Of a DNA stretch of 64,000 bases, positions 21,101 through 31,107 are shown piece by piece. Both the position numbers and the translations under genes were made by a program. The stretch is from Dipodascopsis uninucleata var. uninucleata. Its lineage: Eukaryota > Ascomycota > Lipomycetes > Lipomycetales > Lipomycetaceae. Every line of letters begins with the position of its first letter. Positions within the stretch are counted from its first letter, which is position 1. Location: positions 1,138,501-1,202,500 of the forward strand of contig JAJLTO010000003.1 in NCBI GenBank assembly GCA_030568195.1, given 5' to 3'. The notes under the pieces were generated by a model. It was given only the letters and a program-made list of their open reading frames with translations, searched no databases and was not told the DNA's origin.

Positions 21101-24100
21101 CAATATTGGCCAAGGTGATAATTTGCAATCACAGGCCAGCAATGCTACTAGCGATGTGTCTTCGAGTAACAGAGGTGAAGAAATGGAAACAACATCTGTA
21201 TGGAGTGTTATCGAGGAAGTTGAAAGTAACGGTTTATTTTTTTTGTGTTCGCAAAGTCGAATCATAAGGAGATATGCAATTTTAGTGTTAAGACTGATAA
21301 GGGAATTTGATTCAGCTTTAAACGAACAGGTCGAGGTTCTGAAGATGAGTCCTAAACGATCACCAGTACTTGAGGACATGGCGAGAATTATCGACGTTTT
21401 AGAGTCGAGCGATGGCTGTGGTGTTTTGGATATAGAGTCGCAGCCTAGCCATATATTTGACTCAGTATCTGCAGCAGAACGTTCAAGATTGGTGAAGCTA
21501 CAGCAAGATAGCAAGAACCATGTCAGGAGAGGAATACTACTCAAACTAGCAGAATCAGATTCCGGAATCGACTCTGCTATTTGGTTGCGTATATTTCCAA
21601 ATCTTCTGACTGTATGTCTATCTAAATTCCCTATGCCTGTGGCACTTTGCCGCAACAGTGTCTGCGCTAGATTGTTGCATATGCAGAAAAACATTATAGA
21701 GATAACAGAGTCTTATCAAAAATCGTCTTTGCATATGATAGAGTCTTTTCGGAAGCACAGTATGAGGACAAAACCAGAAGTTTTCATAGAGCAGTGGAAA
21801 TTATATTTAATAGTTGCTTGTTCTACGATAACTGCCACAGATGACCAAGAGCATAGTTCGAAAACAGCTACAATCCAGACGAGGCGAAAGGGTGCTGCTC
21901 AGCTTGCTGTAGTGAATAAAAGGATCACCTCAGCAAAATCACTCTTCAGAATAATAATTCCTCTGTTACAGGTCGATTGCATACCTGTGAGAGAGGCAGT
22001 CATGGCAGGCTTAGGTTGTATAAATGTTAACCTTTACAGGACACTAGTTGAGTCACTTCAGCCTATGATATCGTCAATGTCCGACAACAGGAAGCAAGGA
22101 TCGGCTAACGTAAACCAACAAACTGTATCACCTGCTGGTTCTCTGCCATGGCGCCGAAATAGAAAGCAAGATTGGGTTAGAGCTGAGGTCGCCCATGTCT
22201 TGCAACTGACTTCTCATTTCTTAGAAGAGCCATCTATATTTCAGGACTCTTGGATCATAGAACAACATGTTGCATTCATAAAGGACTGCAAAATATTTTT
22301 ATCTCATCAAGATGTGCAAGTCGATTGGGAATGCCAGAAGCTTCGTAGGTATTTCTGCGGATTTATTCAGGTATTGTATGAAAGCATCCAGCTGACTCCA
22401 GATCCGTCGAAGTGGTTTCCATTTGAAGCTCGGGTTTCTTGTTTCAGATTAATTGAAGAATGGTGTGGCTATGGTCAATATAGTTATCTCTCTAGAGAGC
22501 GAAATGATAAGATGAAGAAATCAGCCATGGACTTATTTAGAGACGTTGGTGAACAGGGTGTCATAATTGCTTCTATAGAATTAGAAAAGGACCATTTAGA
22601 GTTAGCTGCACTGAATGCTATGGCATCGTTGCTCAAAGGTCCTCTCACCGAGGCCATAGAATCGTATGGTACTCAAACTGCAATAATGTCGTTTGATGTT
22701 CCCGGAATTTTTACTTGGTCGCATTCAGTATTTCAATCGGTTTCCGAGAGGTTACACATTGTAGGTCGGAGAGCTATTATAAATCTTTTGAAATCTAATC
22801 CGGATCATAAGTCCTTGCTTCAGCGAACGATCTCATTTAGCTATGGTGAAGAACAGGGTCAGAGAGCTCGTGAGAGCTATTTCTATGCTGTTGCTGATGT
22901 TCTCACAGAAATGACTGAATATCCTTGTGAAGTACGACAGCCCATGGCTCTCGGACTCTTCAAAATTGGCGATGAGAAATCAGAGGTACGGGTTAAAGCT
23001 GCAGCTTTACTAAGGGCCGTGGAATATAGGTTTTTTGGAAAATCAAGCGTACAAGATTATGAAATTAGTATATCAGATCGTACTACGGCTGTTTATAAAC
23101 GTGCTCAGTTCAATCTAGCAAATAAATTTGCTTTGGATTACTCAGAATTAACATATCAGATATTTTCAGAACTGACAATGTTCTTCACAGTCGTTATTCC
23201 TACCTCACGACGTGATATGTTGGCAATTATGATTCCATGGATCTCGACAATGGAATTACAATTGGACCCAGGAGGAAAAGACCCCTCACCTTCTGCTTAT
23301 ATGGTCATGACAAATTTATTTGATATCACCGTTAGATTTAGTGATCGAATTCAGAACGAGATCGAAGCTCTGTGGGTGACTTTGGCATCTGGTAGACACT
23401 TGGGCAATGTCAGGGCTATTCTAGATTTCATTATAAATTCTAGCGTAGAACGACGGGATCCTTCGTTCGTTGAGTATGGAAAACAGATAGTAGTATATTT
23501 AGCTTCAACACCTGCTGGTTCAAAACTAGTGGAGGCATTAATTGCTTATATACAACCAACAAGTATGCTACCAACAGGGGGCGAATCCAGAGATTATAAT
23601 GGAATTGAGGAACAATATCCTTACATTGCAGATCTCTCACAAGCACTTCCAGCTTCTAATAGACAAATTGGATTTTCAATTGGTCAATTAGCTATGATAT
23701 TGCTTGTTGATCTTCTTGTCACGCCTGTTGCGGCCATGTCTGAAAGTTTAGCTCTCTTATTACAAGTCGTTTTTGTATTGCTCGATCATTACAACCAACT
23801 TGTGCACGAGCAAGCCAGAGAATTGCTGGTACATTTAATTCATGTCTTGATTCTCCCGGCAGATTCTGAAGTTGATGGCGAAAGGAAGAATTCTACAGTT
23901 GAGTTGATAGATATGATCCGCAGGCGTGACTCCAAGACAATTTGGTCATATGATGACCTTTACACGGACGAGGTTTCCATGCGATCACCCAAGAATATGG
24001 GGTTCCTAGTTAAAGAAGTACTCGAAATTTTCACCACCAAGTACCCATCTTTGGGTACTGACTGGAGTCGTATTGCACTTACTTGGGCGACTACTTGCCC

Positions 24101-25607
24101 TGTGAGACATTTTGCTTGCAGATCATTTCAAATTTTCAGACTATCGTTTGTTACGATTGATCAGAATATGTTGGCTGATATGCTTGTGAGATTGTCAAAT
24201 ACAGTTGCTGATGCCAATCCTGATATACAGAATTTTGCAATGCAGATATTGATGACATTAAATGCTATTGTCACTCAGGTAGATGTCTCCGACCTGGTCA
24301 ATTATCCTCAAATATTTTGGGCCACAGTGGCATGTTTAAATACTATTCATGAACAGGAGTTTGTTGAGAGTTTGACAATTCTCGAAGTTTTACTTGACAG
24401 GTTTTCTCTTGCTGATGCTGATGTTGTGAGCTTGTTTATGTCTGTCTTTCCTGCCAAGTGGGAAGGAAAGTTCGAAGGTCTTCAGAAGACTATTTTACCA
24501 GGGTTGAGATCGAGCAGGTCGTATGATCAATCGATGCGTGTACTAGATAAGTTGAATTATCTTGAACTCAACGAAATAACTGGAAATTCCATGCGATTAC
24601 TGTATGCTGTACTTGCAAATCTTCCAAGATTTCTTCATGCACTAGAAATAGGTGAATTATCATCGGAAATAATATTGGCAGCAGAGCAACTTGCCCATAT
24701 GGCTGAGCATGAAGAGATGACGCTGCTATCGAAAATTATGACTTCTATATCAAAAGGAAATTTCAGAATAAAGGATGATTTTATTCGCCAAATAGTCCAT
24801 GCTCTTCAATCAACAGTATTCCATGAGCATGAGGCTAGTACTATGGTTTTTATGCTAGGTTTATTATCTAACAAATTGTCATTTGTTAGGATAGAGGCTA
24901 TGGAATTCCTGAGATATCTTTTCCCTCTTGTAGATATGCGCAGACCAGAATTTGTGGTTATAGGAGCAGATCTGATTTCTCCGCTACTTCGACTTCTGCA
25001 GACCGAGTTTGCTGAGCAAGCTCTTCAAGTGCTGGATGAAGCCACTTACATTCCAGGAACGCAAATGGACCGTCACGTCCTGAGAGCGTCACTGGGAGGA
25101 AGATCTGCAATTAATCGAAAGGAAGATTATGAGAATACTGCCATGACATTCGGAATACCGGACGAAGATGGATGGTCAGTCCCCATGCCTGCACTTCGAG
25201 CTTCTCTCACAAGAAGTAATGTTCATGCAGTATTCTACTCTTGTGATGTATCAAATCAGGAATATAATGCTCTTGATCCAAACATGACAGTTCAATTTTC
25301 GCGAGACGAATATACTTATACAGGTCTTCCATCTGCTGATTACATGCGTCATCATGCAAGTCAACTAGCTGTAGGAATATCAGATGGCGGATACTTTGGT
25401 GGTGCATTCGGTGTCCAGCCTACTACATCTACTGCATTTAAAAACACATATTTTGGCGCCGATCGTGCCGACACAATGGTTTCTTTTGCTGCGGCAACAG
25501 CAACAGAAGAAGCCGATGGTTCGCTCTCGCACATGGTTGCGGCTCTGGATAACTTAAACTCTTTCTTTGCTGAGGAGCCAACCGCATATTCTAATGCTCT
25601 GGAATAA
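18132..25607 (+). CDS. TAO3: Furry/Tao3/Mor2-type cell morphogenesis scaffold
   Basis: Single exon of 2491 codons, the expected size (Tao3 2376, Mor2 about 2200 aa). Residues 1-235 are disordered and rich in Ser, Thr and Pro, with basophilic kinase-like sites (RRQIS, NRSFSLGG). A glutamine-rich insert (QQQHQQLLQQQQ, about 327-345) interrupts the first conserved block. The rest is an armadillo/HEAT-like helical solenoid with the conserved MOR2-PAG1 N-terminal, central and C-terminal regions, including KQRYWQYAYPLACTLLCVAP and WATTCPVRHFACRSFQIFR. Furry proteins bind and activate NDR kinases (Cbk1 in RAM, Orb6 in MOR) to control polarised growth and cell separation. The product is cytoplasmic and cortical. 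No introns are needed across 7.5 kb. Confidence 0.95.
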   Translation: MTSVEDVNATEDDIRKHLDTDSKSSNNNFGDGLALQADRGVDMARFEDFSGFTESSSLRPVAEAQPVEQSSTFTYLDTNLQPSSTLSTPQPVETDEKSVQSLPVLKPQHPLLSHQNDSSVHASSFSMASSVTSLTPSHCGFDPNSSVTAAQQSPTTSPPSVQSSHATPKTPPRVEMRRQISLNKPQLNRSFSLGGVAARRNQAMPGSPFGMTPPMFRQNSNATTPLSLNGPSSQEPITPAEYALHIVFTQFVRHAEKKLNMCLSYSIEDEPPITSLLGSGVDPVFDKILASLGYIARQKPRPVIDAVMFWRKSKSEAATAAAREKIAMQQQHQQLLQQQQSMQTQQASALPGSVSGLRHKVSKSLSDRSTGNRTFVPPISQNGHSYHRHHYTLGNILSPISNGAAMSSKAGADNVQQADRKSLISIYILCRVLIEVVRQTSAHVLGDEMGDKLEEIVFRQIKSADINLLNTSVIRAANWNLFAELLGEMSRLRFTSVSDRFIAELEKVTGDSMTKEQEVSIQLLIHGMKYLKLTVYPMDCFEDSADFIKSVAKFFTRSHGQRIKQAYCEVLNQLLLSIAGVVTAEVNHPTWVSAISICYPKAINMLSKQRYWQYAYPLACTLLCVAPVDYFTENWVSLLDMGFAKLKDKSCRVIVINCITRMMWVYLRRCTESLNNATKRLDYITRMLFGSSLKKNLLSGDPAIIEGCVQLVRFIGATHQDYALRNIVFPLLGSDSFSSQSLTDMTDTQSPERMQISTRAFLWILHDAVKNIAPPFYVKETSSQITSQENSDTLDILNTPTNPTLKDYYQKFSQVLSKIVLTCDSKFGNQLQEERALYTPKSANSSFSFSGSNGYSTGSAGDTLHANYELLLTLFDAIPHCVPSLVSPSKIVEMLCKGTIHFDERVSISAANSLKALAKSGKYPAQTIVTGFARFAFNFDEKFSILGDSDDSIPDVSVTVENNLRLYVELLNIWINLIREKTAEHREQNANIGQGDNLQSQASNATSDVSSSNRGEEMETTSVWSVIEEVESNGLFFLCSQSRIIRRYAILVLRLIREFDSALNEQVEVLKMSPKRSPVLEDMARIIDVLESSDGCGVLDIESQPSHIFDSVSAAERSRLVKLQQDSKNHVRRGILLKLAESDSGIDSAIWLRIFPNLLTVCLSKFPMPVALCRNSVCARLLHMQKNIIEITESYQKSSLHMIESFRKHSMRTKPEVFIEQWKLYLIVACSTITATDDQEHSSKTATIQTRRKGAAQLAVVNKRITSAKSLFRIIIPLLQVDCIPVREAVMAGLGCINVNLYRTLVESLQPMISSMSDNRKQGSANVNQQTVSPAGSLPWRRNRKQDWVRAEVAHVLQLTSHFLEEPSIFQDSWIIEQHVAFIKDCKIFLSHQDVQVDWECQKLRRYFCGFIQVLYESIQLTPDPSKWFPFEARVSCFRLIEEWCGYGQYSYLSRERNDKMKKSAMDLFRDVGEQGVIIASIELEKDHLELAALNAMASLLKGPLTEAIESYGTQTAIMSFDVPGIFTWSHSVFQSVSERLHIVGRRAIINLLKSNPDHKSLLQRTISFSYGEEQGQRARESYFYAVADVLTEMTEYPCEVRQPMALGLFKIGDEKSEVRVKAAALLRAVEYRFFGKSSVQDYEISISDRTTAVYKRAQFNLANKFALDYSELTYQIFSELTMFFTVVIPTSRRDMLAIMIPWISTMELQLDPGGKDPSPSAYMVMTNLFDITVRFSDRIQNEIEALWVTLASGRHLGNVRAILDFIINSSVERRDPSFVEYGKQIVVYLASTPAGSKLVEALIAYIQPTSMLPTGGESRDYNGIEEQYPYIADLSQALPASNRQIGFSIGQLAMILLVDLLVTPVAAMSESLALLLQVVFVLLDHYNQLVHEQARELLVHLIHVLILPADSEVDGERKNSTVELIDMIRRRDSKTIWSYDDLYTDEVSMRSPKNMGFLVKEVLEIFTTKYPSLGTDWSRIALTWATTCPVRHFACRSFQIFRLSFVTIDQNMLADMLVRLSNTVADANPDIQNFAMQILMTLNAIVTQVDVSDLVNYPQIFWATVACLNTIHEQEFVESLTILEVLLDRFSLADADVVSLFMSVFPAKWEGKFEGLQKTILPGLRSSRSYDQSMRVLDKLNYLELNEITGNSMRLLYAVLANLPRFLHALEIGELSSEIILAAEQLAHMAEHEEMTLLSKIMTSISKGNFRIKDDFIRQIVHALQSTVFHEHEASTMVFMLGLLSNKLSFVRIEAMEFLRYLFPLVDMRRPEFVVIGADLISPLLRLLQTEFAEQALQVLDEATYIPGTQMDRHVLRASLGGRSAINRKEDYENTAMTFGIPDEDGWSVPMPALRASLTRSNVHAVFYSCDVSNQEYNALDPNMTVQFSRDEYTYTGLPSADYMRHHASQLAVGISDGGYFGGAFGVQPTTSTAFKNTYFGADRADTMVSFAAATATEEADGSLSHMVAALDNLNSFFAEEPTAYSNALE

Positions 25608-26372
25608 ATTATCCTGTCTGTAGTTGCTTATTATTACCGCTCTAGCATATGTCTTCTGGATTTATAATACAGTCAGATTATTCCTTGTCTATATCTGTTT
25701 ATTGCGGTAGTTCGTCCTGTTGGCGTTTATAACAGAATTTGTTTCGATATTTTCGTAGGTCTTGTCATTTGTGCTGTCGGTTAATATTTTTGCTTACTTT
25801 TTTGTTTGATTATTCAGCTGCTTATAAAATTTTTATCGTATTCTCACCATCAAAATGATTTGTTTAGTACTTGACGTCTGTTTTATATATGTATCCAGTG
25901 CGGTTGATCTTGGATTATTTGAGATCAGTGCGTTTCATAGTTATCTATCTGACATGTTTTGAATGACCATCGGAGTAGGGTAGTAGAATGAGAGCTCTTT
26001 GTAGTATTCAACTTGCACTGTAATGTATATGCATTCTGTATAAACAGAAGAAAAATAAGCAAGTTTTACGTATTGACACTGGCATTATTATATTTATTCG
26101 TACTATATGCTATTTCAACGGTATGTAGACTTCTGGTTACCAGGAACTAGCAACATTTCACTTATTATTGTTGTATCTGGAAGATGGCACGGGAAGAGCC
26201 ATTGCTCGGAGGATGTAGTAGGGTAACTTGATTCATCTTGTGCAGATGTACCTTTAAATACGAAATCCATTTGTTGGTGGCTCGCAGATAGGAGTGTAAG
26301 AATATTATTACTTTAGAAGCTAATTACACATAGAGATAGATAAATAGAGCTCCAGAAATAGACCATGACAAC
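25608..26372. other. Intergenic: Furry 3' flank and glycosyltransferase-like gene promoter
   Basis: This is 765 nt, very T-rich in the first half. It contains one GTAGGGTAA copy at 26218-26226, about 150 nt before the next start codon, and a three-codon uORF touching that start. Confidence 0.6.
26218..26226 (+). promoter_or_regulatory. GTAGGGTAA intergenic motif
   Basis: One of five exact copies seen in non-coding DNA of this window. It lies about 146 nt before the ATG of the glycosyltransferase-like gene. The core resembles Reb1 or Tbf1 sites. Confidence 0.3.
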
Positions 26373-26376
26373 ATGA
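26365..26376 (+). promoter_or_regulatory. Minimal uORF (MTT) overlapping the main start as ATGA
   Basis: ATG-ACA-ACA-TGA; its stop overlaps the main ATG at 26373 as ATGA, the same arrangement seen at SYS1. It suggests reinitiation-dependent translation if both lie in the transcript. Confidence 0.4.
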
Positions 26377-28691
26377 GGAAGTATAGGAGGCTCGTAGTAG
26401 TGTTACTCTTTTTATTTATTAGTTTGCTACTTTTTTTCAGACTGAGCGCGCCGGAATTTCCAGTTGCATCAATCGGAAAAAACGTACAGACATCATCACA
26501 AACGGTGAATCAGCAATATAGAGATCCATATAAAATTGTAGCGTCTGGTATACAGCATAAGCAGCCATTTGCATATTCAGCTCTGCGGCATCTAGCTACG
26601 TCTTTATCAAGAGCCTTACCTTCGAACGATGGTGGCACTGTGTTGTTTGTTGCTTCAGATACTCAAACTGCATCCAAGTTGTCACAAATTGCGCTTGATC
26701 TTGCTCTCGAATATGAAGTATCTTCGACCGACAAAGATGAGAATGGTGTAGCACAAAACAATGATGTATATTCAGTCCATTTTTTGTTTATAGGCTCTTA
26801 TTCTGTCGATCTAGAATTTTTTTCTCAATCAAATCGACTTAATGCATCATTTCTGCACATACACGATGGACGCCCACGTTTAAATCAGAGAAGTCCGCCA
26901 TTGCCTATAGATTATCAAGATAGAGATCTCAGTATTGCACCAGAAGCATTGACAGTTTTTGATATTTCACCTTTAGCGGTCCGAGCTGCATTGGAAGTTT
27001 CTTATCGTGTTTTAAGACCAAGTGTAACAATTTGGTCGCGCCAGAGTGAACTAGACGATGACCTCGGAGTATACATAAGTGAACTTCTCGGTGCTCCGGA
27101 TTCTAAATGGGCACCTATTGACTTGCCAGCTGAGGATATTGAAAACCTTAGATGGCTCTCTTTCCTTGAACCTAGGAGCCTGAAGTCTTGGTCTTTGCAT
27201 GAGATCGATATTGTGATAGTTGTGACTTCTCATTCAGGTTCACTTATTCGACTTCTGGACGATTTAGCTCATGCAAACTACTACAATCATTCACCAAAGC
27301 CGCGAATCACGGTGTACCTCCCTCCGGGCCCTGCGGATCCGAGCCTAGTAAATTATATAGAGAGGACGTTGAAATGGCCTAAAGACAGAATTGTCTTGCA
27401 ATCAACGCATAAATTTACAGTACAACAAAGCAAGAAGGAGACTCTCAGAGATGGCATGCACATCTCGGCTATTAGGTCGTATGTACCTTCGTCAAAAAAA
27501 GCACATGTAGTAGTATTGGCAGATACCGTGCGTTTGAGTAAGCATTGGTTTCATTGGATGGTGTATAGCATATTGAAATTCTCGCCAGATGTTCGCGACA
27601 CAGAAATGACTGCAAATATGCTGACACTAGCAGGGATCAACATATGTGGTCCCCACGAAGAAACTACATCATATCTACCCTCCTACTTTTTGTCTCAATC
27701 TCTAACGAACTTATCTTGTACTATGTTTTTTCCGCCACATTTCAGAGTGCTTCAGAGTTATATGAATGAGCAACTTGAGGACCGAGAAAGGACAGGATCA
27801 CTGAGAACCCTACAGACACCGCTTGAACTTGAATGGCTAAAGAAAGAGCAGACAGATGCACATAGTTTGCTCTTACCTATATATATCAGAGGTTATGTAT
27901 TTATTGTCCATAGCGGGTCTCATGTTCCTGGTGTTGAGACAGCTTTTGACCGTTACAATCTTGAAGAACAAAACACGGGATTACTCGATATGCCTCTTCA
28001 TGACTACATGACGACAACTTCTCTACATAAAGCAATACCAAAACCAGATGATAAGTCTTTTCAACCATGGCAGTTACTCCCTGCATATCCGGACAGGTAT
28101 TCTAACGCTAGAGTTGATCTTGGTGAAATCCGTAATCGTGGTGAGCGTTTTGCTAATCTTATTAGTCCCGAATGTAACGTACATTTGTCTTTGAGGATGG
28201 AAGACGGTGAAGTAGTTGATGAATCTGAGCCGGCTTTGCGAGGGCGATATTCGAATGCTAGAGAGTTGGCGGACTTAACTGCGATACCTAGCAAGATTCA
28301 TGATGATTGGTCTGATATATTTTGTGTGAGTGCCAGTAATTATGAGACAAGCGACTCGAAATCTCCAAAGGTCGCCAAGACATTAGAAGAGTTGAAACGA
28401 GAACAGAAGAAGCCGGTGGTCGTGAGGGAAAAGCCTGTCAAGCAAACAAAGTACCAAACGAAAACTGCAACGAAGGGGTCTGAGACGAAAACGTCTGAAA
28501 GTACAATATCTGAAAGAGTAGAACCGATAAATACATTGACTGAAAAAGTAAGGCCAACTGATCAGACATTACCAAGTACGATGTCTGAAAAAGTATCAAA
28601 TCCTGACGCTCGATTAGAATTGATATCCGAGGACAAATTTATAACAGATTCTGGCAATACAGAAACTATTGCAAATGGGAAGAATAAATAA
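26373..28691 (+). CDS. Type II membrane glycosyltransferase-like protein (fungal GT2-like)
   Basis: Single exon, 772 aa. It has a short basic cytosolic start (MRKYRRL), one membrane anchor (residues 8-25) and a long lumenal region, the layout of Golgi glycosyltransferases. Within it, DIVIVVTSHSGSLIRLLDDL at about 275-294 and PRITVYLPPG... with WPKDRIVLQ at 315-345 resemble a fungal family usually annotated as glycosyltransferase 2-like. The block VVLADTVRLSKHWFHWMVYS (375-394) could supply the DxD-equivalent region, though a clean DxD is not evident. The last about 130 residues are Lys/Glu/Thr-rich and look disordered. Substrate and product are unknown. It is transcribed in the same direction as the Furry gene and converges on PEX12. 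Confidence 0.55.
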   Translation: MRKYRRLVVVLLFLFISLLLFFRLSAPEFPVASIGKNVQTSSQTVNQQYRDPYKIVASGIQHKQPFAYSALRHLATSLSRALPSNDGGTVLFVASDTQTASKLSQIALDLALEYEVSSTDKDENGVAQNNDVYSVHFLFIGSYSVDLEFFSQSNRLNASFLHIHDGRPRLNQRSPPLPIDYQDRDLSIAPEALTVFDISPLAVRAALEVSYRVLRPSVTIWSRQSELDDDLGVYISELLGAPDSKWAPIDLPAEDIENLRWLSFLEPRSLKSWSLHEIDIVIVVTSHSGSLIRLLDDLAHANYYNHSPKPRITVYLPPGPADPSLVNYIERTLKWPKDRIVLQSTHKFTVQQSKKETLRDGMHISAIRSYVPSSKKAHVVVLADTVRLSKHWFHWMVYSILKFSPDVRDTEMTANMLTLAGINICGPHEETTSYLPSYFLSQSLTNLSCTMFFPPHFRVLQSYMNEQLEDRERTGSLRTLQTPLELEWLKKEQTDAHSLLLPIYIRGYVFIVHSGSHVPGVETAFDRYNLEEQNTGLLDMPLHDYMTTTSLHKAIPKPDDKSFQPWQLLPAYPDRYSNARVDLGEIRNRGERFANLISPECNVHLSLRMEDGEVVDESEPALRGRYSNARELADLTAIPSKIHDDWSDIFCVSASNYETSDSKSPKVAKTLEELKREQKKPVVVREKPVKQTKYQTKTATKGSETKTSESTISERVEPINTLTEKVRPTDQTLPSTMSEKVSNPDARLELISEDKFITDSGNTETIANGKNK

Positions 28692-29139
28692 GAATAGAGC
28701 GATGCTGAGCCGAAATCGACCATCAAATCGAACAAACTGATAATTTCATAGAAAATAAGGTGAATCTTAGAATCGATATCGCCAAAAAAGATTAATTTGG
28801 AGCCGTTACAAAGTAACGAGAATACCTTCAAGTCTACTGTTATTGTATATTAGGTAAACTTATATCTATTTATTTTATCGCCTATTTATGAAAAAGAAAT
28901 ACTATCATCAGATCATAAACTTTGCGTTGTGACTTTTCGTTTTTCTGTATACTATACTATTGTGAAGTAGAAATTAAAATTGATGGCGCTAACATATACT
29001 ACTATTACAACGGCTTACAGACCCATAATATATATTTCAGCTATAATTATTTCGTAGCGAAGAATAGTATAAACTACACTATATTAATCAAATGTGCTAA
29101 GCTAGATGCAATAAATACCAAATATCATCAATAATAATG
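28692..29139. other. Convergent intergenic region, glycosyltransferase-like gene / PEX12
   Basis: This is 448 nt of AT-rich 3' flanks. No gene or regulatory element was recognised. Confidence 0.7.
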
Positions 29140-30372
29140 TTACACGATCAAACGTCGAAGACTCCCGGAGGTCCATTTCTCCATCACATCGTCATATTTA
29201 CAGTTCAATAATCGTTGATTAGTGACTGGGCAGCGCACGCACGATGCATCTTGAGGAGTGTTTGATATATATGAATATATGCAATTATAGCAAAAGACTT
29301 TGCCAGTCTCTATGATAGCAGGATTATTGATCTCTGACGAGCATAGTGGACACAGGGCAGTATTCTTCTCTTTTGCGTCATTATTTTCCGGAGAATTAAT
29401 CCTTATGGGGGGATCAAGCACGCAGGGATTCTTGATATTTTGATCTGCTTTATTATTCAATATCAGATCTGCATCATCATCCTGAATTGAAGCTCGTTGT
29501 CTTCGAGTGGATTGAGAGAGCTGACGAGCAAAGTCAGAAGCATACCACCACTCAGTAAACTTAAGAGCAAACACAGCCATGGGCAATACAGAGGACAATG
29601 CGATATCTGCTCCTCTTGAAAGAATAAGCTGAGTTCTGCTTGAAGTTGGTCGCCTAGAAGGTGTTGATTCCGAGTCCTTAGGTAGTGAAAATGCAGGTCC
29701 AGATTGGCGAACATATTTTATACCTAACAGAGCGTCAACTATAGAATGAGACTCGACTTTTCCAAACAAATACAAAATATTCAATATAATGGTAAAGGTC
29801 TCTGACGTAAACTTTATTGTAGGATAGTATCTCAAGAAAATTTGTGCCAATCGATATTTAAGAACAACAAGCCCAGATGCGTCTTGAGGCAGTGCCCTTC
29901 GTGAACCTAGCAGTGATTGAGACTGCAGATACGAGTGATATCTATCGAGTTTTTCCTTCAAGTATGGTACACCCACAAGAAAAAATAGAGAGCCAAAGAT
30001 CTCTTTGTTTCTTAGTTCAGACAACCGCTCAAGACGGTCTTTGACGGGTTTGGCATAACCAGATGCTGCCAGAGCAGCTTTGCCAGCCCTAAGGGTCCGC
30101 CTTCGACTAAGATCATAAAATGACTCTGTTAAAGAAGAATTCCAGACCTTAAGACACCGATATTCTATTAAGCCTGCTATAAGAAGATACAGCTCGTCGA
30201 ACTTTAGAACAAGTTTCAGTAAATATCTGGGATGCCGTGATGCAAAATATGCTAGGATATATCTTGCAGATGGTGACAGTAGAGCAGAGAGCTGCTCCGA
30301 ACTGATTAGCTCAAATAACGTAGGTCTAAGAGGATCCAACGACAAAGGATTGAGTGTCGAGAGATGCGACAT
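29140..30372 (-). CDS. PEX12: Peroxisomal RING E3 component PEX12
   Basis: Single exon, 410 aa. The N-terminal Pex2/Pex12 domain (about 1-290) begins LNPLSLDPLRPTLFELISSEQL, contains FDELYLLIAGLIEYRCL and ends in membrane-associated helices with FALKFTEWWY, a family hallmark. The C-terminal RING-like domain (about 338-395) shows CPLC, CYNC and CVRC pairs. It lacks the full set of eight zinc ligands, as is normal for Pex12, which binds a single zinc. With Pex2 and Pex10 it forms the ubiquitin ligase channel that recycles the import receptor Pex5 at the peroxisome membrane. An out-of-frame upstream ATG lies 13 nt before the start. Confidence 0.93.
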   Translation of the reverse strand: MSHLSTLNPLSLDPLRPTLFELISSEQLSALLSPSARYILAYFASRHPRYLLKLVLKFDELYLLIAGLIEYRCLKVWNSSLTESFYDLSRRRTLRAGKAALAASGYAKPVKDRLERLSELRNKEIFGSLFFLVGVPYLKEKLDRYHSYLQSQSLLGSRRALPQDASGLVVLKYRLAQIFLRYYPTIKFTSETFTIILNILYLFGKVESHSIVDALLGIKYVRQSGPAFSLPKDSESTPSRRPTSSRTQLILSRGADIALSSVLPMAVFALKFTEWWYASDFARQLSQSTRRQRASIQDDDADLILNNKADQNIKNPCVLDPPIRINSPENNDAKEKNTALCPLCSSEINNPAIIETGKVFCYNCIYSYISNTPQDASCVRCPVTNQRLLNCKYDDVMEKWTSGSLRRLIV

Positions 30373-30385
30373 TGTGCGATATCAT
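30326..30385 (-). promoter_or_regulatory. Out-of-frame uORF overlapping the PEX12 start
   Basis: An ATG 13 nt upstream of the PEX12 ATG opens 19 codons in another frame and ends inside PEX12. It would lower PEX12 translation if leaders start upstream of it. Confidence 0.3.
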
Positions 30386-31107
30386 ATACTACTTCTATAG
30401 TGTTGGTCTGATAAACGCTAATTATATCTTTGCTAGAACAAAATGAACGTTTACTAGTCTAAACAAAACAGTAATTCTCTTCATAGGCAGTCGCATACTA
30501 AACTGCAAGCTAGATATTAGAATACTTCTGTAATTTATAACCATATAGTCTTTGGAGTCTAGTTCATTAGCTATTTCTTATTTTTGTCGACCTGTCCTCT
30601 CCACAATTATCACGAGAACGGTTCATCTCATTTCTGCCGAAATTGAACATGTTTAGGGTTCATGGTCACGTGAACGTGCAGGCCTGAATATATTCGTGTA
30701 GGCTTAATAGTAGTTAGGTTCATTATTACCCTAATATCAATTTCTGTTCTGACGCTGGCTGCAGCTAACTTCGTTTAGAGAGTAGGGCAGCCTTATGACA
30801 GACTCCACAGAAGTCAGACTGACGACGCCCCTCTGCAGTTATTCGTTTCATGGACGCCAGAATAGCAGACCACGAGTGAGCAATTTTTATATTTTTCATC
30901 CTTGGTAACTCCAATAGGACATATATTATCAAACTCTTCTTACGTTTATTCGTAAATCGCGTCTTTATAGAGGATCTTATATTGAGATCAACGAGATCAT
31001 AGTTAATGGTTCTCTTTGTCAGAGTTAAGATAGCATATAGAAAATTTGTCTCTGTTGAAAATTAATTGTCTTTGATACAAGCTCCATACAGACAGACGGA
31101 CAGGATC
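30373..31107. other. Divergent promoter PEX12 / membrane coiled-coil gene
   Basis: This is 735 nt. It contains a CACGTG E-box at 30667-30672 (context GGTCACGTGAAC), TTACCCTAA at 30726-30734, and a 19-codon uORF at 31004-31063 upstream of the plus-strand gene. Confidence 0.5.
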
